Positions 50,882-59,693 of a DNA stretch of 64,000 nt are shown here, piece after piece. The position numbers and the translations under genes were made by a program. Where the stretch lies: assembly GCA_009917555.1 (NCBI GenBank), contig QZDX01000005.1, forward strand, positions 62,001 to 126,000, given 5' to 3'. The notes under the pieces were generated by a model, which ran no database searches, was not told the DNA's origin, and worked only from the letters and a program-made list of their open reading frames with translations. This stretch comes from a bacterium 1XD21-13 (lineage in GTDB: Bacteria; Bacillota; Clostridia; Lachnospirales; Lachnospiraceae). How positions within the stretch are numbered: the first letter of the stretch is position 1; each line of letters starts with the position of its first letter.

Positions 50882-52216
50882 ATGGTTAAATCAATGTTTG
50901 CAGGTGTGGCTGGATTGAAGACACATCAAAAGAAAATGGATGTAATCGGAAACAACATTGCAAATGTAAATACCTGGGGTTACAAGGCGTACAGCTTCAA
51001 CTTCCAGGATTCTATCTACAGTACCTCAATTCGAAGCTCAGGCGGTGCAACCAATGCAGGCGCTTACGGTGGACGGAACCCTTCTCAGGTTGGTTATGGT
51101 TCTACCATGTCATCTATCAGCTTCCAGTATACGACGGGTGCTCCGTCGCCTACGGATAATGATCTGGACTGCATGATCGATGGTACCGGACTGTTTCTGG
51201 TAGGCGGAATGGTGAATGGACAGCTTACGGCGGATGGTATCAAAAACTCTGGTTTGTATTTAAGCCGTGTAGGTATCTTTTCTGTGGATAATAATGGTTA
51301 TCTGGTGGATGACCAGAAGAATTATGTATATGGATATGCTTTGAAGGAGGGGACCGGTATACCAGAGGTTCCGGCAAAAGCACTTACAGCTACGGGATCA
51401 GCAGAAGTCGAAATAGATGATCAAGATCCGGATAATGTAACAGTTACAATTATGGGGATAACGGTTAGCCACGTAGTAGCAAAAGATACTGCGGGAAGAA
51501 TTGCAGCGTGGATCAATGCAGTTACGAAAAGTCAGGAAAAGGATGATGCTGGCAATCCTGTGAAGGGCACAGGAGGACCGCTGCGAGGCTGTTCGATTAG
51601 CAGAGGTGATATTAGTGAGGTGACAGGAGCTAAACCATCAGTTAAATTGACGATTACTTCAAAAACAATGGGAGAAAAAATTACAACTTTTCCGGAAGAA
51701 ACAGATTTTGATACAACAAATATAACTGGTAATTTAACTGCTATCCCTAATACCTGGGAGACAACACCTGGTCAAGACTATGAAGCTGCCATTCCGGCAG
51801 AGTTCAACGAGGATTTGTCACCGATTCAGATCCCCTATGATCCAAAAACGGGAGCACAGTATAACCTCCAAAGCTACAGCATCAGCGACAACGGTGTAAT
51901 TACCGGTATCGACACCCAGAACCGTCCCATCACTTTAGGACAGTTAGCCATCGTAGCCGTAGAGAACCCGAATGGTATGGAGAAAACCAACGGCTATTAC
52001 TTCCAGCTTGGAGACAACGCCGGCGGCGTGGAAGTTGTAAAACCAGGCTCAGGAGCCGCAGGCTTCATCCGCAGCAAGTACTTAGAGATGCCTAACGTAG
52101 ACCTGGCCAACGAGTTCTCCAACATGATCACCACTCAGAGAGGCTTCCAGGCCAACTCCAAGATCATCACCGTCACCGACGAGATGCTCCAGGAGCTTGT
52201 AAATATGAAACGTTAA
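50882..52216 (+). CDS. flgE: Flagellar hook protein FlgE
   Basis: A 444-residue protein with the rod/hook N-terminus (MFAGVAGLKTHQKKMDVIGN, NIANVNTWGYK) and C-terminus (DLANEFSNMITTQRGFQANS). The central part (bases about 51360-51780) differs in base composition, being visibly A/T-richer than the two ends, as expected for the exposed, exchangeable hook domain. Confidence 0.95.
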   Translation: MVKSMFAGVAGLKTHQKKMDVIGNNIANVNTWGYKAYSFNFQDSIYSTSIRSSGGATNAGAYGGRNPSQVGYGSTMSSISFQYTTGAPSPTDNDLDCMIDGTGLFLVGGMVNGQLTADGIKNSGLYLSRVGIFSVDNNGYLVDDQKNYVYGYALKEGTGIPEVPAKALTATGSAEVEIDDQDPDNVTVTIMGITVSHVVAKDTAGRIAAWINAVTKSQEKDDAGNPVKGTGGPLRGCSISRGDISEVTGAKPSVKLTITSKTMGEKITTFPEETDFDTTNITGNLTAIPNTWETTPGQDYEAAIPAEFNEDLSPIQIPYDPKTGAQYNLQSYSISDNGVITGIDTQNRPITLGQLAIVAVENPNGMEKTNGYYFQLGDNAGGVEVVKPGSGAAGFIRSKYLEMPNVDLANEFSNMITTQRGFQANSKIITVTDEMLQELVNMKR

Positions 52217-52357
52217 TTGATTTTTTAGAACCGGTTTTGCCCTGGGGCGTTTCCGCTCCGGGGTAAAGCCATGAATCCTGTTACACATTCACAGCTTTGC
52301 CTGCTGTCCGCTTTGAATAAAGCACGGCAAGCCGTAACCAAAAGGGGGAAAAAGCCC

Positions 52358-52570
52358 ATGATTATTTTGACAAAGCTGAATCATCAGCGCATTGTAATCA
52401 ACGAAGATCAGGTAGAGTGTATTGATTTGATTCCGGAATCCAAGGTCATTATGATGAACGGCCGTTTTCATGTGGTATCGGAATCACCGGAGGAAATTAT
52501 TCAAAAAACCATCGAATACAAGGGAGCCATCAGCGGCATCCGTACAAATAAAGTTAGCATAGAAGCGTAA
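52358..52570 (+). CDS. flbD: Flagellar protein FlbD
   Basis: A 70-residue protein from ATG 52358 after AAAGGGGGA. MIILTKLNHQRIVINEDQVE is typical of the small FlbD family found before motA in Bacillota and spirochetes. Between flgE and this gene is a ten-base hairpin with G-T pairs at about 52240-52263 and no T-run. Confidence 0.88.
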   Translation: MIILTKLNHQRIVINEDQVECIDLIPESKVIMMNGRFHVVSESPEEIIQKTIEYKGAISGIRTNKVSIEA

Positions 52571-52585
52571 GAGGAGAGATAGAAA

Positions 52586-53425
52586 ATGGATTTGTCAACA
52601 ATTATTGGAATCGTGCTTGGTTTTGCCCTGATCGTATGGGGAATTAAGATTCCACAGCTTCCCAACTTCTGGGACCCGCAAAGTGTTGCTTTAACCCTGG
52701 GCGGCACCGTCTGTGCGGTTATTGCCAGTTTTCCTTTCAACCAGCTCAAGCGAATGGGCAGTCATTTCAAGATACTGCTTCAGGGCAACCGCTACAATTA
52801 CGGCGCCCTCATTGAGCAAATGGTAGAGATGGCACAGCTGGCTAGGCAGAACGGCCTCCTTTCCCTGGAGGAAAAAGCCAACGAGATTGACGATCCTTTC
52901 TTCAAGGAAGGTCTGATGCTTGTAGTAGACGCTACGGAGGAGGAAGAGCTTCGGGCACGTCTCCAGAATGAGCTTGACAATATGGCGGACCGCCACGATG
53001 CAGGCGTGGCTATCTATGAGAAGGCTTCCAGCTATGCGCCGGCCTTCGGTATGATCGGTACTCTGGTAGGTCTGGTAAACATGCTGAAGAACATGAATGT
53101 GGATGAGGGAGGCGCAAGCTCCCTGGGCGCGGATATGTCCGTGGCTTTGGTTACCACCTTCTACGGTTGTATTTTGGCAAACCTGATCTTTGGACCCATA
53201 GCAAAAAAGCTGCGTATCCGTAACGACGAGGAGATGCAGTACCGTATGATTATGATGGAGGGTATTATCTCCATCCAGGCCGGCGACAATCCCAAGCTCC
53301 TTCGTGAGAAGCTTCTCTCCAATCTGGATCAGAAGACCCAGGCCAAGCTCCGCGACGGTGCTGGAGAAGGCGGCGGAGATGACGGCGGCGGAAAGAAAAA
53401 GAAGGAAAAGAAGTCGAAAAAATAA
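52586..53425 (+). CDS. motA: Motor stator protein MotA
   Basis: A 279-residue protein with four membrane segments: two at the start (TIIGIVLGFALIVWG and SVALTLGGTVCAVIA) and two at about 150-200 (FGMIGTLVGLVNML, ALVTTFYGCILANL). A cytoplasmic loop lies between, and the C-terminus is lysine/glycine-rich. It forms the ion channel with MotB. Confidence 0.95.
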   Translation: MDLSTIIGIVLGFALIVWGIKIPQLPNFWDPQSVALTLGGTVCAVIASFPFNQLKRMGSHFKILLQGNRYNYGALIEQMVEMAQLARQNGLLSLEEKANEIDDPFFKEGLMLVVDATEEEELRARLQNELDNMADRHDAGVAIYEKASSYAPAFGMIGTLVGLVNMLKNMNVDEGGASSLGADMSVALVTTFYGCILANLIFGPIAKKLRIRNDEEMQYRMIMMEGIISIQAGDNPKLLREKLLSNLDQKTQAKLRDGAGEGGGDDGGGKKKKEKKSKK

Positions 53426-53476
53426 GGATTCGGAAGGTCCGGACCTTCGGGTATGGGCCAGAAATAAGGTGAGGAT

Positions 53477-54253
53477 ATGGCAAGAAAGCAAAAAGCGCCG
53501 GAGGAAGGCGCAAGCTGGATGGACACTTACGGCGACATGGTGACGCTGCTGTTGTGTTTCTTCGTACTTCTCTACTCCATTTCCACCGTAGACGCCATGA
53601 AGTGGGAGTTGGTGGTAAAGAGCTTTAACCCCAAGGCCGAGGAGGTCTCCCAGATTGTTATGGAGACGGAGATGAATGAAAAGGGTATGGAGGTTCCAGG
53701 CGGAACGGATGTACCTCTGGATGAGATAGAGGACTTTGAGGATCTCTATTATATGCTCCAGGAAGCCATTGCGGAGAACAATCTGGAGGGCGAAGTGGAA
53801 TTGGAAAAGGGTGAGGGCTATACATTTATCAATTTTCGTGATAATATCTTTTTTGACGGGGATAAAGCTGTCTTAAAGGATGAGGGAAAAGCGATTTTGG
53901 ATGCCTTTATCAAGGCCCTCAACAGTGTAAGCAGCACCATCGGGGAGATTCAGGTACTGGGACACACCTCCCAGGCCGATCCGGACCGGCCCAACAATCC
54001 GGTAAACGACCGGGTGCTCTCCAGTGAGCGTGCGGCACGTGTGGCGGCTTACATCCATCAGAACAGTCTGGTGGGGCCGGAGAAGATCATTGCCATCGGC
54101 TACGGACAGCACCGTCCTGTGGCCGGCTTTGACACAGCGGAGGAGAGAGCCAAGAACCGTCGTGTGGAAATTTTAATAACTAAGGATGATGCGGTTGTGC
54201 AAAGTCTCGAAGAGTATTATAATGAGATCTATGATTCCCCAGACACAGAATAA
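53477..54253 (+). CDS. motB: Motor stator protein MotB
   Basis: A 258-residue protein. The single membrane helix at about 17-36 carries the ion-carrying aspartate Asp20 in SWMDTYGDMVTLLLCFFVLL. A C-terminal OmpA-type wall-binding domain has FDGDKAVLKDEGKAILDAF, LGHTSQAD and ERAKNRRVEILI. fliM follows only 17 bases later; fliL, usual at this point, is absent. Confidence 0.95.
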   Translation: MARKQKAPEEGASWMDTYGDMVTLLLCFFVLLYSISTVDAMKWELVVKSFNPKAEEVSQIVMETEMNEKGMEVPGGTDVPLDEIEDFEDLYYMLQEAIAENNLEGEVELEKGEGYTFINFRDNIFFDGDKAVLKDEGKAILDAFIKALNSVSSTIGEIQVLGHTSQADPDRPNNPVNDRVLSSERAARVAAYIHQNSLVGPEKIIAIGYGQHRPVAGFDTAEERAKNRRVEILITKDDAVVQSLEEYYNEIYDSPDTE

Positions 54254-54270
54254 GCAAAGGTGGGTAAGAG

Positions 54271-55263
54271 ATGGCAGAGGTATTATCACAAAGCCAGATT
54301 GACGCGCTGCTGAACTCGATGCAGAGCGGCGGCGCGGAAGAGAAAAAAGAAGAAAAGCCGGAAATTAAATACAAAAAATACGATTTCTACAGCCCGAAGA
54401 AGTATACCAAAGACAGGCTTAAGATGCTTCGAACCATCTATGACAACTATGCCAGAATCGCTTCCTCCCAGATCAACGGCCTTTTTAAAGTGGCCAGCGA
54501 GGTTGAGGTCATCGGTGTGGAGGAACAAAGATACTACGAGTTCGGCAATGCCTTAAGCGATACGGACGTGCTGACCATAGCCCGTGTGAAGCTTCAGGGT
54601 GAGGTGCAGAAGGTTCCCATGCTTCTACATATTACACCGACGATTATGATTTCCATGATTGATCGGATGATCGGCGGAATGGGGACAGACAGTGTACCCA
54701 TGTCCTACGTCTATACGGACATTGAGTACGCCTTGTATCAGCGTGTGATCCGCTATTTCCTCAACATCAATCATGATGTGTGGAACAGCAACGTGGGCCT
54801 GGAGGTGGATTTTGAACGTCTGGAGGAGAACCCCAGCATGTACCAGGGGGTCAGTGTGGACGAGGCCGTGGTGATCATTATGCTGGAGATTAAGATGCAG
54901 GGCTTAAGCGGCGTCTTAAATATCTGTATTCCTGGAACCCTGATGTCAGATATCTTTGAAGTCATTGATAAGACGAAGCATCTGGCGGATGTGGATGATG
55001 CAGGTGTCCGTCAAAGTGACAGGGATGATATTCTGGACAGCATCCGCAATTCCGAGCTGGATGTAATGGCACAGCTTGGTGTTGCAAGACTTAGCCTGGA
55101 CGATGTATACAACTTCCAGGTGGGCGACGTCATTAATCTGAATAAGCCCAAGGATTCCGATGTTACACTCCATATAGCGGGCCAGCCGTGGTTTGTGGGC
55201 CAGTTGGGTGTTCATAATAAAAATATGGCGATAAAAATCCAAGATCGCGTGGAGGAAGAGTAA
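54271..55263 (+). CDS. fliM: Flagellar motor switch protein FliM
   Basis: A 330-residue protein. The N-terminal CheY-P-binding peptide is VLSQSQIDALLNSM (residues 4-17). The middle CheC-like domain has NGLFKVASEVEVIGVEEQRY and MIDRMIGGMGTDS, and a C-terminal SpoA/FliN-like domain ends the protein. It forms the C-ring with FliG and FliY. Confidence 0.96.
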   Translation: MAEVLSQSQIDALLNSMQSGGAEEKKEEKPEIKYKKYDFYSPKKYTKDRLKMLRTIYDNYARIASSQINGLFKVASEVEVIGVEEQRYYEFGNALSDTDVLTIARVKLQGEVQKVPMLLHITPTIMISMIDRMIGGMGTDSVPMSYVYTDIEYALYQRVIRYFLNINHDVWNSNVGLEVDFERLEENPSMYQGVSVDEAVVIIMLEIKMQGLSGVLNICIPGTLMSDIFEVIDKTKHLADVDDAGVRQSDRDDILDSIRNSELDVMAQLGVARLSLDDVYNFQVGDVINLNKPKDSDVTLHIAGQPWFVGQLGVHNKNMAIKIQDRVEEE

Positions 55264-55312
55264 AAAAAGCTCCCCCGCAGCAAAGATTATGAAAAAGAAA
55301 GAGGTATGAGAA

Positions 55313-55672
55313 ATGGCAAAGATTATGTTAGTTGACGACGCGGCATTTATGCGGATGATGGTGAAGGACGCGCTCACCAAGGCAGGCTATACGGATCTCA
55401 TTGAGGCACAGGACGGTGCGGAGGCAGTAGAGAAGTTCAACGCAGAGAACCCGGATCTGGTATTTATGGATATTACCATGCCCAACAAGGATGGCCTGGA
55501 GGCATTAAAGGAGATTAAGGCGGCTCATCCCAATGCAAACATTGTAATGTGTTCCGCAATGGGCCAGGAGGCTATGGTTATCGAGGCGATTAAGTCGGGA
55601 GCCAAGGACTTTATCGTAAAGCCCTTTAAGCCGGACCGTATTCTGGCAACTGCTGAAAAAATTCTTTCCTAG
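55313..55672 (+). CDS. cheY: Chemotaxis response regulator CheY
   Basis: A 119-residue stand-alone receiver. Acidic pair DD at residues 8-9 in MLVDDAAFMRMM, phosphorylated Asp in VFMDITMPNKDG, Ser in CSAMGQ, and Lys in IVKPFKPD. Phosphorylated by CheA, it binds FliM and FliY. It lies between fliM and flgC. Confidence 0.95.
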   Translation: MAKIMLVDDAAFMRMMVKDALTKAGYTDLIEAQDGAEAVEKFNAENPDLVFMDITMPNKDGLEALKEIKAAHPNANIVMCSAMGQEAMVIEAIKSGAKDFIVKPFKPDRILATAEKILS

Positions 55673-55681
55673 GAGGACGCC

Positions 55682-56128
55682 ATGTCTTTTTTAAGTGCAT
55701 TCAACATCTGTGCTTCCGGTCTTACGGCACAGAGGAAGCGGCTTGACGTGGCTTCCGAGAACATCGCAAATATTGAGACCACACGGACAGAATCCGGCGA
55801 ACCGTATCGGAGAAAGATGGTGGTGCTCCAGGAGATCGGGGACAATTCATCCTTCCGTTCTCATCTGGCAAAGGCATCCCAGCTTCAGAACGGGAACCGG
55901 GGTGGCGTGCGGGTGGCGGAGATTGTGGAGGACCAGAGAGACCTGATCCCAGTTTACAATCCCGAGCATCCCGATGCGGACGAGGACGGCTACGTTCAGA
56001 TGCCCAATGTGGACTGGGTGAAAGAGACCATTGACGGTATGTCCGCAACCCGATCCTACGAGGCGAATATTACGGCCTTCAATGCAATTAAGCTGATGGC
56101 CCAGAAGGCACTGGAGATTGGAAAATAA
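55682..56128 (+). CDS. flgC: Flagellar rod protein FlgC, displaced
   Basis: A 148-residue protein. The N-terminus FNICASGLTAQRKRLDVASE with NIANIETTRTESGEPYRRK and the C-terminus YEANITAFNAIKLMAQKALE are FlgC hallmarks. It forms the proximal rod with FlgB and FliE. In most genomes flgC lies between flgB and fliE; here it is between cheY and fliY, ten bases after cheY. Confidence 0.93.
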   Translation: MSFLSAFNICASGLTAQRKRLDVASENIANIETTRTESGEPYRRKMVVLQEIGDNSSFRSHLAKASQLQNGNRGGVRVAEIVEDQRDLIPVYNPEHPDADEDGYVQMPNVDWVKETIDGMSATRSYEANITAFNAIKLMAQKALEIGK

Positions 56129-56169
56129 TATGTGAAGGCTAATATTCACAAAAGGAGCGAAGGGAAATT

Positions 56170-57534
56170 ATGAGTTCTGAGATTTTAAGCGCATTGGAAA
56201 TCGATGCGATAGGTGAAATACTAAATATCAGCTTAGGATCATCCGCTACCGCAATCTCAAATCTTTTGGGCACCCGGGTAGATATCACAACCCCTGTGGT
56301 AAAGGTGGTTACCAAGGAAGAGTTTGAGATGGGCCGGATTGAGCCGGCGGTAGGTGTGGAGATTACCTACGTGGCCGGTCTGGAAGGAAGCAATGTTATG
56401 CTTCTCAAACGCCACGATGTGAAGGTTATCGTGGAAATGATGATGGGCTTTGAGGTGTCGGATGAGGATTTTGTCTTAGACGAGATCAACATCAGTGCGG
56501 TCTGCGAGGTTATGAACCAGATGATGGGAGCCTCCGCCACGGCGCTTTCGGAGTTTTTCGGGAAAATGGTGAATATTTCCACACCCGTTTCCTTTGAGCT
56601 GAAGAATGAACAGGAATTTGTTGACAAATACTTTACGGATAACAGCCCCTGGGTTGTGGTATCCTTTATCCTGAAGATTGCGGATAAATTGGAGAGTGAG
56701 TTTTTCAATGTAATGCCGATGAATCTGGCCAAGAGTCTGGTAAAAGGCTTTCTGCCGGAAGATTACGACGTGGCGCCTGCACCGGCTCCAACACCGGCCC
56801 CAGCCCCTGCGGCACCCTCTGGAGGTTCATCCTCTGGCGGAGTACTGTCCCAGGAGGAGATTGAGCGTCTGCTAAGCGGCGGTGCATCGGAGGAACCAGC
56901 ACCGGCCCCAGCCCCTGCGGCACCCTCTGGAGGTTCATCCTCCGGTGGAGTACTGTCCCAGGAGGAGATTGAACGTCTCTTGAGTGGCGGCGTATCCGAG
57001 GAGCCAGCTGCTGCTCCGGAAGTACCGGCGCAGCCAGCCCCTGCAGCAGCCCCGGCACAGACTGTACCAGTACAGGCAGCACCGGTTCAGACCGTGGCGG
57101 CCAGTCCGGAGATGGCTCAGATGATGCAGATGCAGATGCAGATGATGCAGCAAATGATGCAGCAGATGATGACCATGCAGCAGCCCCAGAAGAAGGAGCC
57201 CCCTGCGCCAAAGACCATCAACGTGCAGCCATCCGTACAGCCCAATCTCAACCAGGATACGGTTCTCAGCGATGAGCAGGAGGAGAACATGGAGCTGATC
57301 ATGGGCGTGCCCCTTGACATTTCCGTGGAGATTGGCAGAACCCAGAAGAGGGTAAAGGACATCTTAGAGTTTACCAAGGGCTCTCTCATTGTGCTTGACA
57401 AGCTTGCCGGAGAGCAAGTGGATCTGTTTGTAAACGGCCGCTGTATTGCCAAGGGTGATGTGGTGGTAGTGGAGGATAATTTTGGCATCCGTATTACGGA
57501 GATCCTAAAGCCCAATATCTTAAGCCTTGAGTAA
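56170..57534 (+). CDS. fliY: Motor switch phosphatase FliY (CheC-FliN fusion)
   Basis: A 454-residue protein. Residues 1-200 are CheC-like with both phosphatase sites kept (EIDAIGEILNISLG and ISAVCEVMNQMMG, each with the Glu/Asn pair). A long Ala/Pro linker (about 200-345) contains two copies of VLSQEEIERLLSGG, at 225-238 and 261-274. It is followed by Met/Gln repeats (about 316-338). Residues 375-454 are the FliN domain (LGVPLDISVEIGRTQKR-like, LDKLAGEQVDLFVNGR). It dephosphorylates CheY-P and builds the C-ring. No separate cheC or cheD gene is present in the window. Confidence 0.95.
   Translation: MSSEILSALEIDAIGEILNISLGSSATAISNLLGTRVDITTPVVKVVTKEEFEMGRIEPAVGVEITYVAGLEGSNVMLLKRHDVKVIVEMMMGFEVSDEDFVLDEINISAVCEVMNQMMGASATALSEFFGKMVNISTPVSFELKNEQEFVDKYFTDNSPWVVVSFILKIADKLESEFFNVMPMNLAKSLVKGFLPEDYDVAPAPAPTPAPAPAAPSGGSSSGGVLSQEEIERLLSGGASEEPAPAPAPAAPSGGSSSGGVLSQEEIERLLSGGVSEEPAAAPEVPAQPAPAAAPAQTVPVQAAPVQTVAASPEMAQMMQMQMQMMQQMMQQMMTMQQPQKKEPPAPKTINVQPSVQPNLNQDTVLSDEQEENMELIMGVPLDISVEIGRTQKRVKDILEFTKGSLIVLDKLAGEQVDLFVNGRCIAKGDVVVVEDNFGIRITEILKPNILSLE
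56793..57008 (+). repeat. Tandem 108-bp repeat within fliY
   Basis: Two units, 56793-56900 and 56901-57008, nearly identical at the DNA level in their first 90 bases, each coding for 36 residues: an Ala/Pro/Gly/Ser spacer plus the CheY-binding-type motif SQEEIERLL. The reading frame is kept. Confidence 0.9.
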
Positions 57535-57551
57535 GGAAGGACAGAGTATTT

Positions 57552-57893
57552 ATGCCAGGATTTTTTACCGGATTCGTAACCTTTCTGATGGCGGCGGTGA
57601 TTATTTATCTTAGCTATATTTGCAGCAAATACATGGGAAAGGGTCTGGTGCGAAACACCAGCTCCCAGTATATGCGCATGCTGGATCAGATGATTGTAGG
57701 ACAGAACCGCACTCTGGTGATTGTCCAGACAGGGGATCGGTATCTGCTTCTGGGTGTAGGCCCGGAGCGGATTGAGATGCTTGCGGAGCTGTCCGGGGAG
57801 GATCTCATCCCCATAGGGGGAGAGGACGGCGAGAAGCCTGTGGACTTTGGCCGACTTCTGTCACGGATTGGACGGAAGAAGGATGAGGAGTAA
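57552..57893 (+). CDS. fliO: Flagellar biosynthesis protein FliO
   Basis: A 113-residue protein with one membrane helix near the start (FVTFLMAAVIIYLSYICS) and the FliO domain MLDQMIVGQNRTLVIVQTGD. It assists FliP assembly. It is correctly placed before fliP. Confidence 0.88.
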   Translation: MPGFFTGFVTFLMAAVIIYLSYICSKYMGKGLVRNTSSQYMRMLDQMIVGQNRTLVIVQTGDRYLLLGVGPERIEMLAELSGEDLIPIGGEDGEKPVDFGRLLSRIGRKKDEE

Positions 57894-57904
57894 TGAGGTA
57901 AGCT

Positions 57905-58579
57905 ATGGAAAATGAGACATTTGCTAATGACGCTCTTGTGAATATCAACGGAGAACAGGTCCCCACCTTAGAACTCCTGCTGATGCTCACCCTGATTTCC
58001 CTGCTTCCCTCACTTCTGATTATGTGCACGTCCTTTATGCGGACGATTATCATGCTTTCTTTTTTAAGGAATGCCATGGGAATTCAGCAGAGCCCACCCA
58101 ATATGGTGTTGGTGGGGATTGCGCTGTTTTTGACGCTGTATATTATGACACCTGTGATCAATGAGATCAATGAGACGGCCTATCAGCCCTATGTGCGGGA
58201 GGAGATTGGCCAGCGGGAGGCGTGGACCCGCGCCCAGGTGCCCTTAAAGGAGTTTATGCTCCGCAATACGGAGGAGGATACCTTAAATCTCTTTATGGAT
58301 ATGGCCCATAGGGAGGCGGTGGAGGATGCAGTGGATCTGCCCCTGACCGTTGTGATTCCCTCCTTTATGACAACCGAATTAAAACGGGCCTTTACGGCAG
58401 GTTTTCTGTTGTATATACCCTTTCTTTTGATAGATATTATTGTTTCCAGTACTCTGATGTCCATGGGCATGATGATGCTTCCACCGGCGATGATTTCCCT
58501 GCCCTTCAAGCTTCTTCTCTTTGTGACCGTGGACGGCTGGCAGCTCTTGTTCTCCAGCATTGTAACTGGCTTTAAGTGA
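57905..58579 (+). CDS. fliP: Flagellar export gate protein FliP
   Basis: A 224-residue protein with four hydrophobic segments. ISLLPSLLIMCTSFMRTIIM and MMLPPAMISLPFKLLLFVTV are the conserved FliP elements. It lacks a long N-terminal signal peptide, seen in many proteobacterial homologs. It forms the gate with FliQ and FliR. Confidence 0.96.
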   Translation: MENETFANDALVNINGEQVPTLELLLMLTLISLLPSLLIMCTSFMRTIIMLSFLRNAMGIQQSPPNMVLVGIALFLTLYIMTPVINEINETAYQPYVREEIGQREAWTRAQVPLKEFMLRNTEEDTLNLFMDMAHREAVEDAVDLPLTVVIPSFMTTELKRAFTAGFLLYIPFLLIDIIVSSTLMSMGMMMLPPAMISLPFKLLLFVTVDGWQLLFSSIVTGFK

Positions 58580-58600
58580 GGAGGCTAAGAAAGGCACACT

Positions 58601-58867
58601 ATGATAACAAACAGTGGAATGTCCGATTTGATGTATGAGTTTTTTATTATGGTACTTCAGCTTGCAGGTCCTCCTCTGCTTTTAAGCATGCTCATTGGAA
58701 TCTTGATTGCCATTATTCAGGCGGCTACTCAGATTCATGAGCAGACTTTGACCTTTGTGCCAAAGCTCTTAGTGATTGGCCTGGTGCTGGTGTTTACGGG
58801 AAGCAGTATGCTTGCCACCCTGCAAGATTTTACCGTTCGGCTGTTCCATCTGATACAGGTAGGATAA
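58601..58867 (+). CDS. fliQ: Flagellar export gate protein FliQ
   Basis: An 88-residue protein with two membrane helices flanking IAIIQAATQIHEQTLTFVPK, the FliQ signature. It lies four bases before fliR. Confidence 0.95.
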   Translation: MITNSGMSDLMYEFFIMVLQLAGPPLLLSMLIGILIAIIQAATQIHEQTLTFVPKLLVIGLVLVFTGSSMLATLQDFTVRLFHLIQVG

Positions 58868-58871
58868 GCCT

Positions 58872-59627
58872 ATGGATATTGTTCTGTTTTCCATGATTGC
58901 CATGCGGATGACGGGCCTCATTTTTATGAACCCCATCTTTGGCAGAAGAAATATACCAAACAATGTAAAGGCAGGCATGGTTCTGGTCTTTACCTTTCTG
59001 GTTTATTCCACTATGGAGGAGCCGGAGCTTTCTTATGAGTTTGCCTCCTCCTTTCTCTATGGCTTTTTGCTTTTGAAGGAGTTTTTGGTGGGATATGTGC
59101 TGGGGTATGTGATGGAGCTGTTTTTTTTCGTCATTACCCATGCAGGCAGTATCATTGATTTTCATTTGGGATTGTCCATGTCTATGGTGTACGATCCCCA
59201 GACCAATGCACAGATAGCTATGTCCGGTAATGTGTACCAGATCTTTTATACCCTGCTGTTTTTCGCGGTGGACGGTCATCTGGTGCTGATCCGAATGCTG
59301 CTCACCTCCGGGGATTTGGTCCCCTACGGGCAGGTGGCTTTTACCCAGGGACTGGCCCTGGCGGTCCTGGATCTCTTCCGGGGCTGTGTGGTGCTGGCGG
59401 TCCGCTTTGCCTTTCCTATCATTGCCATTGAGTTTCTGGTGGAGGTGGCGGTGGGCATTATGATGAAGGTAGCTCCACAGGTCAATGTGTTTGTAATCAA
59501 TATTCAGATTAAGATCGCAGTGGGCTTTCTGGTGCTTCTGCTTCTGATTTCTCCTATGAAGTCCTGGCTTGAGGATTTGATACATCAGATGCTGATGAGC
59601 ATGCAGGAGATTCTGAGACTGCTCTGA
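58872..59627 (+). CDS. fliR: Flagellar export gate protein FliR
   Basis: A 251-residue protein with about six membrane segments. It has RMTGLIFMNPIFGRRNIPNN near the N-terminus and GMMMKVAPQVNVFVINIQIK-like sequence near residue 200 (conserved AP-QVN). It is not fused to FlhB, unlike in some clostridia. Confidence 0.95.
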   Translation: MDIVLFSMIAMRMTGLIFMNPIFGRRNIPNNVKAGMVLVFTFLVYSTMEEPELSYEFASSFLYGFLLLKEFLVGYVLGYVMELFFFVITHAGSIIDFHLGLSMSMVYDPQTNAQIAMSGNVYQIFYTLLFFAVDGHLVLIRMLLTSGDLVPYGQVAFTQGLALAVLDLFRGCVVLAVRFAFPIIAIEFLVEVAVGIMMKVAPQVNVFVINIQIKIAVGFLVLLLLISPMKSWLEDLIHQMLMSMQEILRLL

Positions 59628-59693
59628 CAGAGGATTACTCTAATAGAGCATAGATAGCTGGATGTTGTGTGACGAGAAGGAAGTGATTGATCC

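Noticed and set aside
52691-53491. 266-codon open frame on the minus strand opposite motA
   Set aside because: motA is unmistakable on the plus strand; the reverse frame has no family features.
57117-57190. Met/Gln repeat in fliY as a microsatellite element
   Set aside because: It is an in-frame part of the FliY linker with no sign of being a separate element, though its copy number may vary.
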